Positions 55,190 to 64,000 are shown, numbered from the stretch's first letter. The stretch is DNA of 64,000 nt from Alphaproteobacteria bacterium 40-19 (GCA_001898075.1 MKSD01000001.1:827817-891816), one strand, 5' to 3'. The notes: a model not told the origin generated them from the sequence alone. A program made the numbers and translations.

Positions 55190-56022
55190 CCATGAAAACT
55201 GAAATGATGCCAACTGTTGAGCTTGTCCGAAGACTGATAGCGGAACAATTTCCCCAGTACGCTGGTCTACCTATCGTTGAGGTTGCACAACAAGGACATG
55301 ATAACCGCACCTATAGGTTGGGGGATGATATGCTGATTCGTATGCCCTCTGCGGCTGAGTACGCACTTAAAGTTCCCATAGAACAAACAGTTCTTCCCCA
55401 GTTGGCAGATTACTTAAGCATTCCCATTCCTGTTCCCATTAAGATGGGGGAGGCATCTGAAGAGTATCCTTATCCATTTTCTATTTATAAATGGCTTGCT
55501 GGAAAATCTATTAATCGTTTGATACTAACAACACAAGAAACAGAACAATTGGTTTTGTAGATAGCTTTGGATTGTGCAAGATTTTTAAAAGAGCTTCAAG
55601 CAATTATGGAAGTTGAAGAGCTGAGTCCGGGGCATCATAACTTTTGGCGGGGGGATCATGTTCGTGTTTATGACCAAGGTGCGCGCCAGCAGATCTCAGA
55701 ATTGCGAGGAATTATAGATTATACCCGCGCTCTGGATTTATGGGAAAAAGCCTGTTTGACGCAGTGGAATAAGCCCCCAGTGTGGATTCATGGTGATTTT
55801 TCCATAGGAAATTTGTTGGTTCATGATGGTAAGCTGTCTGCTGTGATCGATTTTGGGGGCGTTGCTGTAGGGGATCCCGCCTGTGATTTGGTGATAGCCT
55901 GGACGTATTTATCGGGAAGAGCCCGTGATATTTTTATGCAAGAGAGGAATCTGGGAATGGATCTAGACGCTGATACCTGGCTTCGGGCCCGGGCTTGGGC
56001 GTTATGGAAGGCTACTTATTAA
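55186..56022 (+). pseudogene. Aminoglycoside phosphotransferase-like kinase interrupted by an amber codon
   Basis: A 278-residue APH-family frame broken only by TAG at 55558-55560 (codon 125). Before it are the N-lobe with EVAQQGHDNRTYRLGDDMLIRMPS and IYKWLAGKSINR. After it are the catalytic loop WIHGDFSIGNLLV (HGDxxxxN) and the metal-binding VIDFGG, then GDPACDLVIAWTYL. The C-terminus ends early (LWKATY). Apart from the stop the codons look normal, so decay is recent or the stop is read through. It could have phosphorylated aminoglycosides or a metabolite. Confidence 0.75.
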
Positions 56023-56623
56023 AGCTATTATTTTTGATGTGGATGGCGTGGTCTTCAAAACTCATGATGAAAAGGGTTATTATCTATGGAGTCGTACGGT
56101 AAAAAAAGATTTAGGCTTTACATCGGAACATTTGTCTAGAATTTTTTCAGAAAAATGGACCGATATTATCACAGGGAAAATGGATCTTAAACTGCATCTT
56201 GATGTGCTTTTTAAAGAAAAATTGTTCCAAGACCTTGCGATCTCTCCAGATCAATTTATTGATTACTGGCTAAGGCCTGATTACCATATCAATCTGGATA
56301 TCTTACAGCTTGTAAAAAGCTTAAAAATCCCCTGTTATCTGGGAACCAATCAGGAAGCTGTGCGTACGGCTTGTATTATGAATGCTGTAGGATCTTATTT
56401 TAAACAGTGCTTTGCTTCTTACAAAATAGGTTCTATGAAACCAGAAGAGGGCTTTTTTCGCCACATTGAAAAAACACTTTCTTTGTTACCTAGTCAAGTT
56501 TTGTTGATTGACGATACAAAAGATAATATTGAAGGGGCAAAACAATGGGGCTGGCATGTTTATCACTATCAAAATGATCTGAAGGCTTTGCAGTCTTTTT
56601 TATCAAAGAGGATTCATGGATAA
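56018..56623 (+). CDS. HAD family hydrolase without a standard start codon
   Basis: A phosphatase-like HAD protein: IIFDVDGVVF (nucleophile Asp in DxD), then PCYLGTNQEAVRTACIM (motif II Thr), K near GSMKPEEGFF (motif III) and VLLIDDTKDNIEGAKQWGWHVYHY (motif IV). GTG at 56039 would remove the nucleophile. The frame is open back to a TAG at 55964 with no ATG, GTG or TTG, so initiation would need ATT at 56018, which overlaps the TAA of the APH-like frame, or CTG at 55970. It is either a rare-start gene coupled to its neighbour or has lost its start. About 200 residues; substrate unknown. Confidence 0.6.
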   Translation: MKAIIFDVDGVVFKTHDEKGYYLWSRTVKKDLGFTSEHLSRIFSEKWTDIITGKMDLKLHLDVLFKEKLFQDLAISPDQFIDYWLRPDYHINLDILQLVKSLKIPCYLGTNQEAVRTACIMNAVGSYFKQCFASYKIGSMKPEEGFFRHIEKTLSLLPSQVLLIDDTKDNIEGAKQWGWHVYHYQNDLKALQSFLSKRIHG

Positions 56624-57366
56624 AAATTTTTCGACTTATCTGGGGCTTTGTACAGAGTTTTATGACCTGAGTAAGCCTGAACCTCCTGGTGATGCCTATG
56701 CTTTTTATAAAAAATATCTTCAAGAAGCGTTTGGATCTGCTTTGGAGCCCATGTGTGGGTCTGGGCGTTTTCTGACTCCTTTTCTGGAAGACGGCTTTGA
56801 TGTGTATGGTTTTGACGCCAGTCCTACCATGCTTGAAAGACTGCATGAAAAAGCTAGAATTAAAAACCTTTAGCCAACGGTATGGCAGTCTACAGCCCAG
56901 CATTTTAATGCGCCGGAAAATGTGAACCTTATTTTTATTCCCAGTGGCTCTGTGTGCCTGATCAATGATTCAGAGGATATGAAAAAGATTCTTAAAAAAT
57001 TTTATGATCATTTAAACAATGGGGGTGTTTTTTTGTTTGAAGCAGAAACATTAAATGCTATTCCTATCCTGAATGAATGGACGAATTGCGTATTTCCTAA
57101 ATCCGGTGATCAAAAGATATCTTTAAGTTGTTTTTTAATCTTCAGTGGCGATATTTGTTCGACACTCTGTCAATATGAACTTTTAGAAAAAAAACGTGAT
57201 TTGTACGGAAGTTGAAGAGTTTACAGTTGAAATTTATAAAGAAAATGAATGGATCGATCTGTTAAAAACCGCTGGGTTTGATCAGATACGTATCTTCAAA
57301 GCTTTTGATTCTGGTAAGAAGCCAGGGGACAATGATGAATCCGTTGTATATGAATGCAGAAAATGA
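56616..57366 (+). pseudogene. Decayed SAM-dependent methyltransferase
   Basis: Starts 8 bases inside the HAD gene with MDKNFSTYLGLCTEFYDLSK; the SAM site is LEPMCGSGRFLTPFLEDGF and then VYGFDASPTMLERL. An in-frame TAG at 56871-56873 (codon 86) precedes PTVWQSTAQHF. The frame goes on through IFIPSGSVCLINDSEDMKK to an A8 run near 57189-57196, where it shifts to NVICTEVEEFTVEIYKEN and ends DESVVYECRK. The whole is a methyltransferase of about 249 residues with two lesions. The A8 shift could be a polymerase slip or an assembly error, but the amber is independent. Confidence 0.7.
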
Positions 57367-57368
57367 TG

Positions 57369-58391
57369 TTAAAGACAGTGATTAGGGAGGTTAGAACTTA
57401 AAAACAAGGTCTCTATTTTCCTCATTAATCTTGAAAATGCCAGGTGTTTTAAGTCTTCCAAAGAAGCCCATTGCGGGTTAGGAACAGAGTACTCAGGGTT
57501 CCAAAGCCCTGTCCAAACTTGGACTTGAAGGTGAATATGGGTAAAAACATGAACCACTGAACCTAAAAGTTTTAGGCCATCTAGGGATGGGGGATGTATT
57601 TGATTTTTAAAATCAGACAGAGGAAAACCTTTTAGGTCTTTTAAAAGAGTGCGTTGCTCTTCCTTGCAGATTAAGAATAGAGGATCCGAGGTGTTTTTCT
57701 GCAAGATATAACTGTGGGCAAAATATCTGGTTTTGATGGGTTTTTTGACTTTTAAAGGCCAGTTTTCTGGAGTCCCTGAGGCGTAAGCTCGACAGCTTTC
57801 TTTTAAAGGACACTGAAAGCATAACGGAGCTTTGGGCCGGCAGATCATGGAGCCTAAATCCATCAGTCCTTGAACATAATCGCCGCAGTTGTGTTCTGGA
57901 GCCAATATCTCGGCCTGTTGATCGGCTTGTTGCTTCCAATTTTCCCCTTGTAAGGCCTCATGCCGGGCTAAAATACGACGAATATTGCCATCTACGGGGG
58001 CAGTTTTTTGGTCAAAAGCAATGGCCATAATGGCTTTAGATGTGTAAGGTCCTACGCCCGGTAGCTGCCGCCACCCCTCTTCTGTGCAAGGAAGACTGTT
58101 TTGGAAACAAAGTTGAGCTGCGGTGTGTAAGTTTCTGGCACGGCTGTAGTATCCCAAGCCTTGCCAGATTTTTAATACGTCTTCCAAAGGGGCCAAAGCC
58201 AAAGCATCCAAGGTTGGAAAACGGTTTAAGAAGTTTAGAAAAAACGGGATGGTGGTTTGAACAGTGGTCTGTTGCAGCATGATCTCGCTGATCCAGGTTT
58301 TGTAAGGATTTTTTTCTTGTAGTCGCCAAGGCAAAACACGTTTGTTTTTGGAGTACCAAAATAAAATTTGTTCTGAAAACTTGGAAGACAT
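57369..58391 (-). CDS. mutY: A/G-specific adenine DNA glycosylase
   Basis: Removes adenine mispaired with 8-oxoguanine. The 340 residues show the HhH-GPD fold: SEIMLQQTTVQTTIPFFLNF, WQGLGYYSRARNL, LPGVGPYTSKAIMAIAFD, DGNIRRIL with the catalytic Asp nearby, and the 4Fe-4S cluster cysteines in CRPKAPLCFQCPLKESC. The C-terminal NUDIX-like 8-oxoG recognition domain (about 225-340) is present but short. It is monocistronic and separated from the RND genes by about 260 bases lacking any feature. Confidence 0.95.
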   Translation of the reverse strand: MSSKFSEQILFWYSKNKRVLPWRLQEKNPYKTWISEIMLQQTTVQTTIPFFLNFLNRFPTLDALALAPLEDVLKIWQGLGYYSRARNLHTAAQLCFQNSLPCTEEGWRQLPGVGPYTSKAIMAIAFDQKTAPVDGNIRRILARHEALQGENWKQQADQQAEILAPEHNCGDYVQGLMDLGSMICRPKAPLCFQCPLKESCRAYASGTPENWPLKVKKPIKTRYFAHSYILQKNTSDPLFLICKEEQRTLLKDLKGFPLSDFKNQIHPPSLDGLKLLGSVVHVFTHIHLQVQVWTGLWNPEYSVPNPQWASLEDLKHLAFSRLMRKIETLFLSSNLPNHCL

Positions 58392-58650
58392 CTTAAAAAA
58401 TGTTCTATGGTTTTTCTATTATAACTGAAGGTTTTAAAAAAGATGAAATTTTTTTAATTTTTTAAAAAAAATCATAAATTTGCCAAGGTTGTAACTTAAA
58501 AAAAGAATAAGATGATGCACGCTCTTTTAGAAAAAGTGTTTGGATGTGTACAGGATCATATGTTTGATTTGGGCGCATCGTTATGTAAATAATTGCTTCA
58601 CTGTATTTCCTAAGAGGCCCACAGGGTAATACCCGTGGACCAAATATTGG

Positions 58651-61600
58651 TTAAACGGTGCGACGAAAGCGCGCCCGAAAATTCATAAAGACTAGATAAA
58701 CAAAAGGAATGACGAACAGAGTAAAGACTGTGCCAATAGACATACCCCCTGCAATGACCCAACCAATCTGCTGGCGTGCTTCGTAACCTGGGCCTGTGGC
58801 AAAAGCCAAAGGAATAGCACCCAGTACCATAGCAAAAGTGGTCATTAAAATAGGACGCAAGCGTAACGTACAGGCTTTTAGAATGGCTTGACGGTAATTA
58901 TGCAGTTCTTTATAAGCTTCATTGGCAAAGTCCACCAGAAGAATTCCGTGTTTGGTAATCAACCCAATCAGCGTAATTAAACCAATTTGTCCATAAATAC
59001 TTAAAATTCCAAAACGTGCGGCCAAAGTGATCAGACCACCACCGATGGCAAAAGGAACGCTGAGCATGATAATAGAAGGAGCAAAGAAGCTTTCAAACTG
59101 AGCGGCCATGACCAAGAAAATGAATAATAAAGCCAGAGCAAAGACTATGTAGATATTTGCGCTTTCTTTATAAAGATTTTTCAATTCACCAGCGGGTTCT
59201 AAGCTATAACCTGTGGGTAATTCTCCTAGTCCGTTGATAAAAGACTCGTAAATGGCTTTGGGGGAATAACCTGGTTTCAGTTCAGCGCTGAAGTCAAAGG
59301 TACGTTTACGATCCAAACGACGTATGGTGCTTTCCCCCTTGGAACTTTCAATAGAGATTAGTTCTTTTAAGGGAACCATCATGGATTCTTTCTCTTGACT
59401 GCGGGCTTTGACAAAAAGCTGACCAATTTTGTTCAGATTTTTATCTGAATCTGCCACTTGCACCACCACGGGGTAAGAGCGGTTTTCTTTTTCAAACTGA
59501 CTTACTTTACTACCTCGAACCAATGTTTTCAACGTATCTGCTACAGTTTCAGGGGAAATACCTAGCTGCTGTAATCGGGGCATATTTAAAGAAATTTCGT
59601 AGCTAGGCTCTGACACTTCTTCAGACTCTTCCAAAGATGCAACGCCCTCCATCTTTTTCAACTTTCTACGTAACTGTCTTCCAAATTTGGAAATGGCCTC
59701 AGGAGATTTATTGCTTAGAAGATTGAATTCCAGTTTTCCAGAAGCAGAGGCTCCTACCATAGAACTGCTGCGGCAATAAGGGCGCACTTCCAGACCTAGA
59801 ATGTCTCCAAAGGTATTTTTTTGCCCCAGTTCAAAGGCGATGACTTGGCAAGCGCGGCTTCTGTCACCCCAATCCTTCAGAACGGCTTTACCGTAAGAAT
59901 CTCCCATAGACAAAACAAAAAGATTATTTTGGACCTCGGGAATTTTTGTAAGAATATTTTGAAAGCTAGGGATTGTTTTAGATAGATAATGAAGGTTTCG
60001 ACTTGCCGGAGCGGAAAGGTACATATTCAAGATTCCTTCATCTGCCCGAGGGGAGAGCTCATCTTTCAGCCACCAGGTATAGCTGGCCACTGTAAGACCA
60101 GAAAGGACTGCGACACTGACTAAAACCCACTTACCATGGTCCAGGCTCAGCCCGATAAAACGAACATACGCGTGTTCGATGGCGTTAATCCACCCTTCTA
60201 TCCGCGTTCCAAGACGATGCCATACGGATTCTTTGTGGGACAGCGGTGCATTGCTGTGTCCTTTTAAAAGAATAGCGCACATGGGGGGGGTTAAAGTTAA
60301 GGCTACGAAGCCGGAAATCAGTACAGCTCCTGCCAGCGTTAAGGCAAATTCTTTAAAAAGTTTTCCCAAGATTCCAGGGATTAAGGAAATAGGAGCGTAC
60401 ACGGCGGCTAACGTGAGGGTCATCGCGATGACAGAAAAGCGAATTTCTTGACACCCTAAAATGGCTGCTTTAAAAGGTTTTTCTCCGCGTTCAATATACC
60501 GATAGACATTTTCCAGTACTACAATGGCATCGTCCACCACCAATCCTACAGCCAATACCAAAGCCAGCAAGGAAAGAACGTTGATGGTGAATCCCAAAGT
60601 ATACATGATGAAGAATGTACCTCCTAAAGAAATAGGAATCGTGATTAAAGGAATCAAGGAGGCAGAAAAAGATCTTAAGAAGGCAAAAATGACCAACAGA
60701 ACTAAGATAACAGCTTCAAAGATGGCTCGATAAACTTGACTGATGGATTTTTTAACATAGATAGAATTGTCTACGGCAACTTCTACACGAACACCTTTGG
60801 GCAGCATTTTTTCCAGCTTACCAATGCGTTCGAATACATTTTTAGAAATTTCAATGGGATTGGCGTTGGGTTGTGGACGCACTGAAATAGAAACAGCAGG
60901 TTTTCCGTTATAAAAAACGGCGGCCTCTTCTTCTCCTTTGCCCATTTCAATTTTTGCAATATCTCTTAAGAAGATATATTTTGCTTCTGCTTTGGAAGAA
61001 GGGGAGTACTTACCGACCACAATGTCTCCAAATTCTTTGGGATTTTTCAAAAAGGCTTGCGTGGTCAAAGAAAACTGTCGGTCCTCGTCTTTGATATGTC
61101 CTGCAGATTTTTGAAGGTTGTTTTCTTTTAAAGATTGGACGATTTCAGAAGAAGAAATATGAAAAGAGGCCATCTTTAAGGGGTCTACTTCGATTTTGAC
61201 TTCTGATTCGCTACCTCCGAAGACTTCTGCCAATGCCACACCAGGAACATTTTCAAAAGCACTTTTTAGGGTGTGTTCTGCGACGTTATGCAAGGTCGTT
61301 AAAGGAATAGATTCATCTCCGTATACCACCAGTTCCATGATAGGCGCACTGTCTGCGTTTCCCTTGGTTACTGTAGTACGCAAAGAGTCTGGTAAATTGG
61401 CTTGGGCCTTAGAAAGAATATCCCGGACATCTGCCGCTGCGGCATCCATAGATCGGTCTTCAAAGGTTAATTTTACCACCACTTCTTTTTGACGAACATC
61501 GGTTTTCATGTCCGAAAGCCCTTGTACCGCGGCGCAAGCATCTTCAATTTTAGTGGCGACTTGTTCTTCTAAAACCTTAATGGACGCATCCATCTGAGCC

Positions 61601-61752
61601 TTAATGGTGACCAGTGGTTTTTCAACGATGGGATACTGCCGAGTAGACAGCTGCCAAGCCCCCACAATACCCAAAAGAACGACAATAATATTGATGACCC
61701 AAGAAAAAACGGGGCGTTGAATAAAAAAATCTGTAAAAGAAGACGATTTCAT
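58651..61752 (-). CDS. RND efflux pump inner-membrane subunit (HAE1 type)
   Basis: A proton-driven export pump of the AcrB/MexF/HAE1 family. The 1033-residue protein has 12 membrane segments with two large periplasmic loops. The start is FIQRPVFSWVINIIVVLLGI, the porter region has DVRQKEVVVKLTFEDRSMD, and the relay acids lie in GLVVDDAIVVLENVYRYIERG (about 400-420). The C-terminal half repeats the pattern with LVMAAQFESF and GILLVDFANEAYKEL. Normal length and intact. It sits 17 bases after the membrane fusion partner. The outer-membrane channel is not nearby, so a TolC-like protein elsewhere is probably shared. Confidence 0.92.
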   Translation of the reverse strand: MKSSSFTDFFIQRPVFSWVINIIVVLLGIVGAWQLSTRQYPIVEKPLVTIKAQMDASIKVLEEQVATKIEDACAAVQGLSDMKTDVRQKEVVVKLTFEDRSMDAAAADVRDILSKAQANLPDSLRTTVTKGNADSAPIMELVVYGDESIPLTTLHNVAEHTLKSAFENVPGVALAEVFGGSESEVKIEVDPLKMASFHISSSEIVQSLKENNLQKSAGHIKDEDRQFSLTTQAFLKNPKEFGDIVVGKYSPSSKAEAKYIFLRDIAKIEMGKGEEEAAVFYNGKPAVSISVRPQPNANPIEISKNVFERIGKLEKMLPKGVRVEVAVDNSIYVKKSISQVYRAIFEAVILVLLVIFAFLRSFSASLIPLITIPISLGGTFFIMYTLGFTINVLSLLALVLAVGLVVDDAIVVLENVYRYIERGEKPFKAAILGCQEIRFSVIAMTLTLAAVYAPISLIPGILGKLFKEFALTLAGAVLISGFVALTLTPPMCAILLKGHSNAPLSHKESVWHRLGTRIEGWINAIEHAYVRFIGLSLDHGKWVLVSVAVLSGLTVASYTWWLKDELSPRADEGILNMYLSAPASRNLHYLSKTIPSFQNILTKIPEVQNNLFVLSMGDSYGKAVLKDWGDRSRACQVIAFELGQKNTFGDILGLEVRPYCRSSSMVGASASGKLEFNLLSNKSPEAISKFGRQLRRKLKKMEGVASLEESEEVSEPSYEISLNMPRLQQLGISPETVADTLKTLVRGSKVSQFEKENRSYPVVVQVADSDKNLNKIGQLFVKARSQEKESMMVPLKELISIESSKGESTIRRLDRKRTFDFSAELKPGYSPKAIYESFINGLGELPTGYSLEPAGELKNLYKESANIYIVFALALLFIFLVMAAQFESFFAPSIIMLSVPFAIGGGLITLAARFGILSIYGQIGLITLIGLITKHGILLVDFANEAYKELHNYRQAILKACTLRLRPILMTTFAMVLGAIPLAFATGPGYEARQQIGWVIAGGMSIGTVFTLFVIPFVYLVFMNFRARFRRTV

Positions 61753-61769
61753 GATAGGACCTCGCAGAA

Positions 61770-62819
61770 TTAAGGGTTTTGGATTTTGATAGGGCTGCCG
61801 TCCAGTAAAAACTCTACAGGATCAGTGACAACCAAATCTCCCGGGTTTACGCCCTCTACTTCAACGTAATCTTGTTCTTGGGCACCAACAGTGACTGGTG
61901 TCATCACAGCTTTCAATTGTTTTTTGTCTCCTATCGCTTGTACACGGTACACAAAATCTTGCCCCCCTTCCGAGCCTACTGCTTGTTGGGGAACAACGAT
62001 GGCTTCTTCTGATCGGGATAAAAAAACCACCAATCGTGCAAAGGCGCCATCTCGGAATTCTTGACCCTGTCCTTTGGGGAAGCTAGCCCTGGCTTTTACG
62101 GTATGAGCAACTGCATCGGCATAAGGTTCAATAGCTGTGATTTGACATTCTAACGGAAGACCTGAAGGACCTTCTACATCTACCACTTGTCCTACAGCAA
62201 TAAGACTGGCTTGAGAGTCCGCCAATTCAAATTCGACTTCTTTTTCTGGAGATACTAAACGCGTGAGTTCGTCTCCTTGACGTATCGGAGAGCCTTGTCC
62301 TAAAGTACACAACCCAACATATCCTTGGAAAGGAGCAGTAATGCGGGTGTATTTCAGATTCAACTCTGCTTTGGCCAGTTCTGCCTGAGCAGCGGCTACT
62401 TCTGCTTTTGCTTTTTCTAAAAGAGATTTCTGACCATAGTTTTTTTCTTGCAGAGCAATTTGTCTACTGAGTGTGGCTTGACTGGCCTGAAGCTGAGATT
62501 TGGCTTGCTGAAGCTGCGCAATGGCTTGTTCATCTTCTAGCACAATTAAAACTTGTTCTTTATTGACAGTCCCACCGGGCTGAAAAGAAATTTTTTTCAC
62601 AATTCCAGAGGTTTGAGCTGTAATAGGTATGGAATGTTTAGCACGTACTACACCACTGACGGTCACTTTTTGTTTGATGGGTTTTTTTTGGACTTCAGCT
62701 ACTTTTACCAAAACCGCTGTTCCTTGGATGGAAGATGCGCTCTGTTTTTTAGAACACCCTCCTAACAAGATTCCCATTCCGATATAAATAATACTTGCTG
62801 GAAAAAAATTCTTTTTCAT
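61770..62819 (-). CDS. RND efflux periplasmic adaptor (membrane fusion) lipoprotein
   Basis: Links the RND pump to an outer-membrane channel. With ATG at 62819, 349 residues start with a lipoprotein signal (MKKNFFPASIIYIGMG followed by ILLGGC, lipid-attached Cys22). A GTG at 62837 would add six residues without a better Shine-Dalgarno. The order is lipoyl half (VVRAKHSIPITAQTSGIVKKI), coiled-coil hairpin (about 100-150, AQLQQAKSQLQASQATL), second lipoyl half (YTRITAPFQGYVG), beta-barrel and membrane-proximal domain. It is the first gene of a two-gene operon with the pump. Confidence 0.9.
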   Translation of the reverse strand: MKKNFFPASIIYIGMGILLGGCSKKQSASSIQGTAVLVKVAEVQKKPIKQKVTVSGVVRAKHSIPITAQTSGIVKKISFQPGGTVNKEQVLIVLEDEQAIAQLQQAKSQLQASQATLSRQIALQEKNYGQKSLLEKAKAEVAAAQAELAKAELNLKYTRITAPFQGYVGLCTLGQGSPIRQGDELTRLVSPEKEVEFELADSQASLIAVGQVVDVEGPSGLPLECQITAIEPYADAVAHTVKARASFPKGQGQEFRDGAFARLVVFLSRSEEAIVVPQQAVGSEGGQDFVYRVQAIGDKKQLKAVMTPVTVGAQEQDYVEVEGVNPGDLVVTDPVEFLLDGSPIKIQNP

Positions 62820-62975
62820 TTCTCTGCCTGATCTCACTGGTTCTAAAATTCTACTGCAAAAACAATAAGTTGGGGAGTCCTTATTCCTTTTTTATGTTTA
62901 CTTTAAAAATTAAATCTTCACAGAAACTTCTCAGAAGATCAGAGCGCAAGCGACATTAAATAGATGAAGAGATAT

Positions 62976-63662
62976 CTATTTGGGAAGGCACCCCAGAATA
63001 CTTTCCCCTGCAACTGTTTTCTGGTATTTTTCAGCCCAAACCTCTGCTGTGGAAGGAAGATAAATATCCATTCGACTGCCAAAACAAATAATTCCATATC
63101 TCTGTCCCAATTGCACTGGTTGGTTTTTACTGACTTCGCATACAATTCTTCGTGCAATAGCCCCAGCAATCTGCACGCTGGCTACCCAATGGCCTTCAGG
63201 TGTTTCAATCAGAATACCGCAAGATTCGTTAGAAGCACTGGCTTCGGGACTGGCTGCATTCAAAAAACGTCCTGCTTTGTAAAATTTCCTGATAACTTCT
63301 CCTGCTACGGGTGCTCGGTTCACATGTACATTAAAAATACTTAAAAAAATACTGATACGATGATACAATTCTTCATCTTCTTCTCCAAGCTCAGGAGGCA
63401 AAGATATATTGTGATCAATATCTAAAATAATGCCGTCTGCTGGGGCAACAACCGCCCCTTGCACAGCTTCAGGTGTAATACGATCAGGATCTCGGAAAAA
63501 GAAAGTGACAAAAAGAGTGATCAAAAGACACAGCCAAAACCCCATCCAGACATGAAACACCAAAAATAAACTACTTAGTATTGCCCCTGGAATAACGAAA
63601 ACCCACCCTTTGGGATGAAGTTTTCCTGAAAACATGGCAGACCATAGACGCTTGTCGTGCAT
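62976..63662 (-). CDS. psd: Phosphatidylserine decarboxylase, short form
   Basis: Makes phosphatidylethanolamine from phosphatidylserine in the inner membrane. The 228 residues have N-terminal hydrophobic segments (about 20-55), FFRDPDRITP, VVAPADGIILDID, FLSIFNVHVNRAPVAGEV, the conserved QIAGAIARRIV and the self-cleavage site FGSR (Gly-Ser bond, pyruvoyl formed from Ser) in ICFGSRMDIYLP. This is the short, non-LGST type found in many alphaproteobacteria. The usual pssA partner is not in view. Confidence 0.93.
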   Translation of the reverse strand: MHDKRLWSAMFSGKLHPKGWVFVIPGAILSSLFLVFHVWMGFWLCLLITLFVTFFFRDPDRITPEAVQGAVVAPADGIILDIDHNISLPPELGEEDEELYHRISIFLSIFNVHVNRAPVAGEVIRKFYKAGRFLNAASPEASASNESCGILIETPEGHWVASVQIAGAIARRIVCEVSKNQPVQLGQRYGIICFGSRMDIYLPSTAEVWAEKYQKTVAGESILGCLPK

Positions 63663-63802
63663 TATAAACTGATTACTCGAAGCTAAGTGAATGTTATCAC
63701 GCCTCTTCTTGAAAATCTACGGTAAGATCTCATCCTACGCACTTATAGTCTTTGTCAATTTTTTCAGATAAAATCAAATAAGGTCAAAAGCGAGGCAATA
63801 AA

Positions 63803-64000
63803 TTGTTTTCAAAAATGATGCAGCAAGCTCAGCAGCTGCAAAAAAAAGTTCAAGCGCTACAAGACAAACTTAATACTTTAGAGGTAGAAGGGCAGGCGGG
63901 GGGTGGTGTGGTTAAAGTCACGATTTCAGGTCAAGGGAAGTTAATGAAAGTGCACCTCTTAGCCCAGGATCTGGAGCAGGATTTATTAGAGGATTTGATT
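63803..64000 (+). CDS. YbaB/EbfC nucleoid-associated protein, N-terminal part (cut by window edge)
   Basis: A small DNA-binding protein, 66 residues visible. MMQQAQQLQKKVQALQDKL is the family's N-terminal helix, followed by GQAGGGVVKVTISGQGK. I choose TTG at 63803 because it reproduces the usual opening (MF, then SKMMQQAQQ) and has GAGG about 8 bases upstream; ATG at 63815 is the alternative. It would normally end at about 105-110 residues beyond the edge. dnaX, its common upstream partner, is absent. Confidence 0.88.
   Translation, partial: MFSKMMQQAQQLQKKVQALQDKLNTLEVEGQAGGGVVKVTISGQGKLMKVHLLAQDLEQDLLEDLI

Noticed and set aside
54801..57366. Reassigned or recoded stop codons explaining the broken genes
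   Set aside because: All three stop codons occur inside the broken frames together with frameshifts, housekeeping genes use all stops normally, and RF1 is encoded here.
58605..58650. Terminator after the RND pump gene
   Set aside because: CCACAGGGT and ACCCGTGG pair only with a bulge, and no T-run follows on the minus strand, so I do not call it.
63663..63802. Promoter or small RNA between psd and the YbaB-type gene
   Set aside because: A TTGTCA is present, but the nearest TAAAAT is only 11 bases away, too close for a sigma-70 promoter; no stable RNA fold was evident.
1..64000. CRISPR arrays, insertion sequences, prophage genes or rRNA
   Set aside because: No array of regularly spaced repeats, no transposase or phage structural frame, and no rRNA sequence was recognised on either strand.

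Overview
The window is a chromosome segment of a low-GC (roughly 40% by eye) alphaproteobacterium. GapR/DUF2312, IHF-beta, LpxC, a large-type NAD-glutamate dehydrogenase core, many exported proteins of unknown function and numerous decaying genes together suggest a host-associated, probably intracellular lineage (Holosporales- or Rickettsiales-like). That placement is inference; no rRNA or other taxonomic marker is present. No insertion sequence, prophage, CRISPR array or origin was seen.

Layout. 1-4.4 kb (minus): alaS (cut by the left edge), ftsI, tRNA-Pro(GGG) and two exported unknowns. 4.6-7.3 kb: mtaB, csaA and a PRPP synthase. 7.27-13.4 kb (plus): a TPP riboswitch followed by thiE, thiM, thiL and thiD, then three tandem TenA-family genes that all carry N-terminal export signals. 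This is the most unusual unit in the window. 13.5-16.3 kb: fusA and a DedA protein. 16.5-21.2 kb (minus): a glycosyltransferase, ftsH, dnaB. 21.3-23.9 kb: a decayed alpha/beta hydrolase, a YheO-type regulator and a frameshifted aminotransferase. 24-27.3 kb: dnaE. 27.7-33.7 kb (minus): iscU and a truB-rpsO-pnp-rne cluster. 33.9-36.3 kb: remains of a large exported repeat protein. 36.5-40.6 kb: a short NAD-glutamate dehydrogenase, an exported coiled-coil protein, frr and tRNA-Met. 40.8-48.5 kb: tatD, a zinc amidase, tRNA-Arg, ftsY, rsmA, lpxC, prfA and an APC permease. 48.6-49.5 kb: AT-rich sequence without an intact gene. 49.5-53.8 kb: ihfB-rpmI-rplT-gapR (minus), then dnaK and a dienelactone hydrolase (plus). 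53.9-57.4 kb: an exported protein with an HxD...H pattern, then a decayed compact cassette (NTF2-like, APH-like kinase, HAD hydrolase, methyltransferase). 57.4-63.7 kb (minus): mutY, an RND efflux pair and psd. The right edge cuts a YbaB-type gene.

How it fits together. The thi operon can salvage thiazole (ThiM) and pyrimidine (ThiD), join them (ThiE) and activate thiamine phosphate (ThiL). No thiC or thiG is visible here, so this looks like salvage rather than synthesis. The three exported TenA proteins keep the residues of the TenA active site, so they could cleave thiamine or its breakdown products outside the cytoplasm and feed the pyrimidine to ThiD. Elsewhere most genes are housekeeping, and accessory genes show many premature stops and small indels, as in genome reduction.
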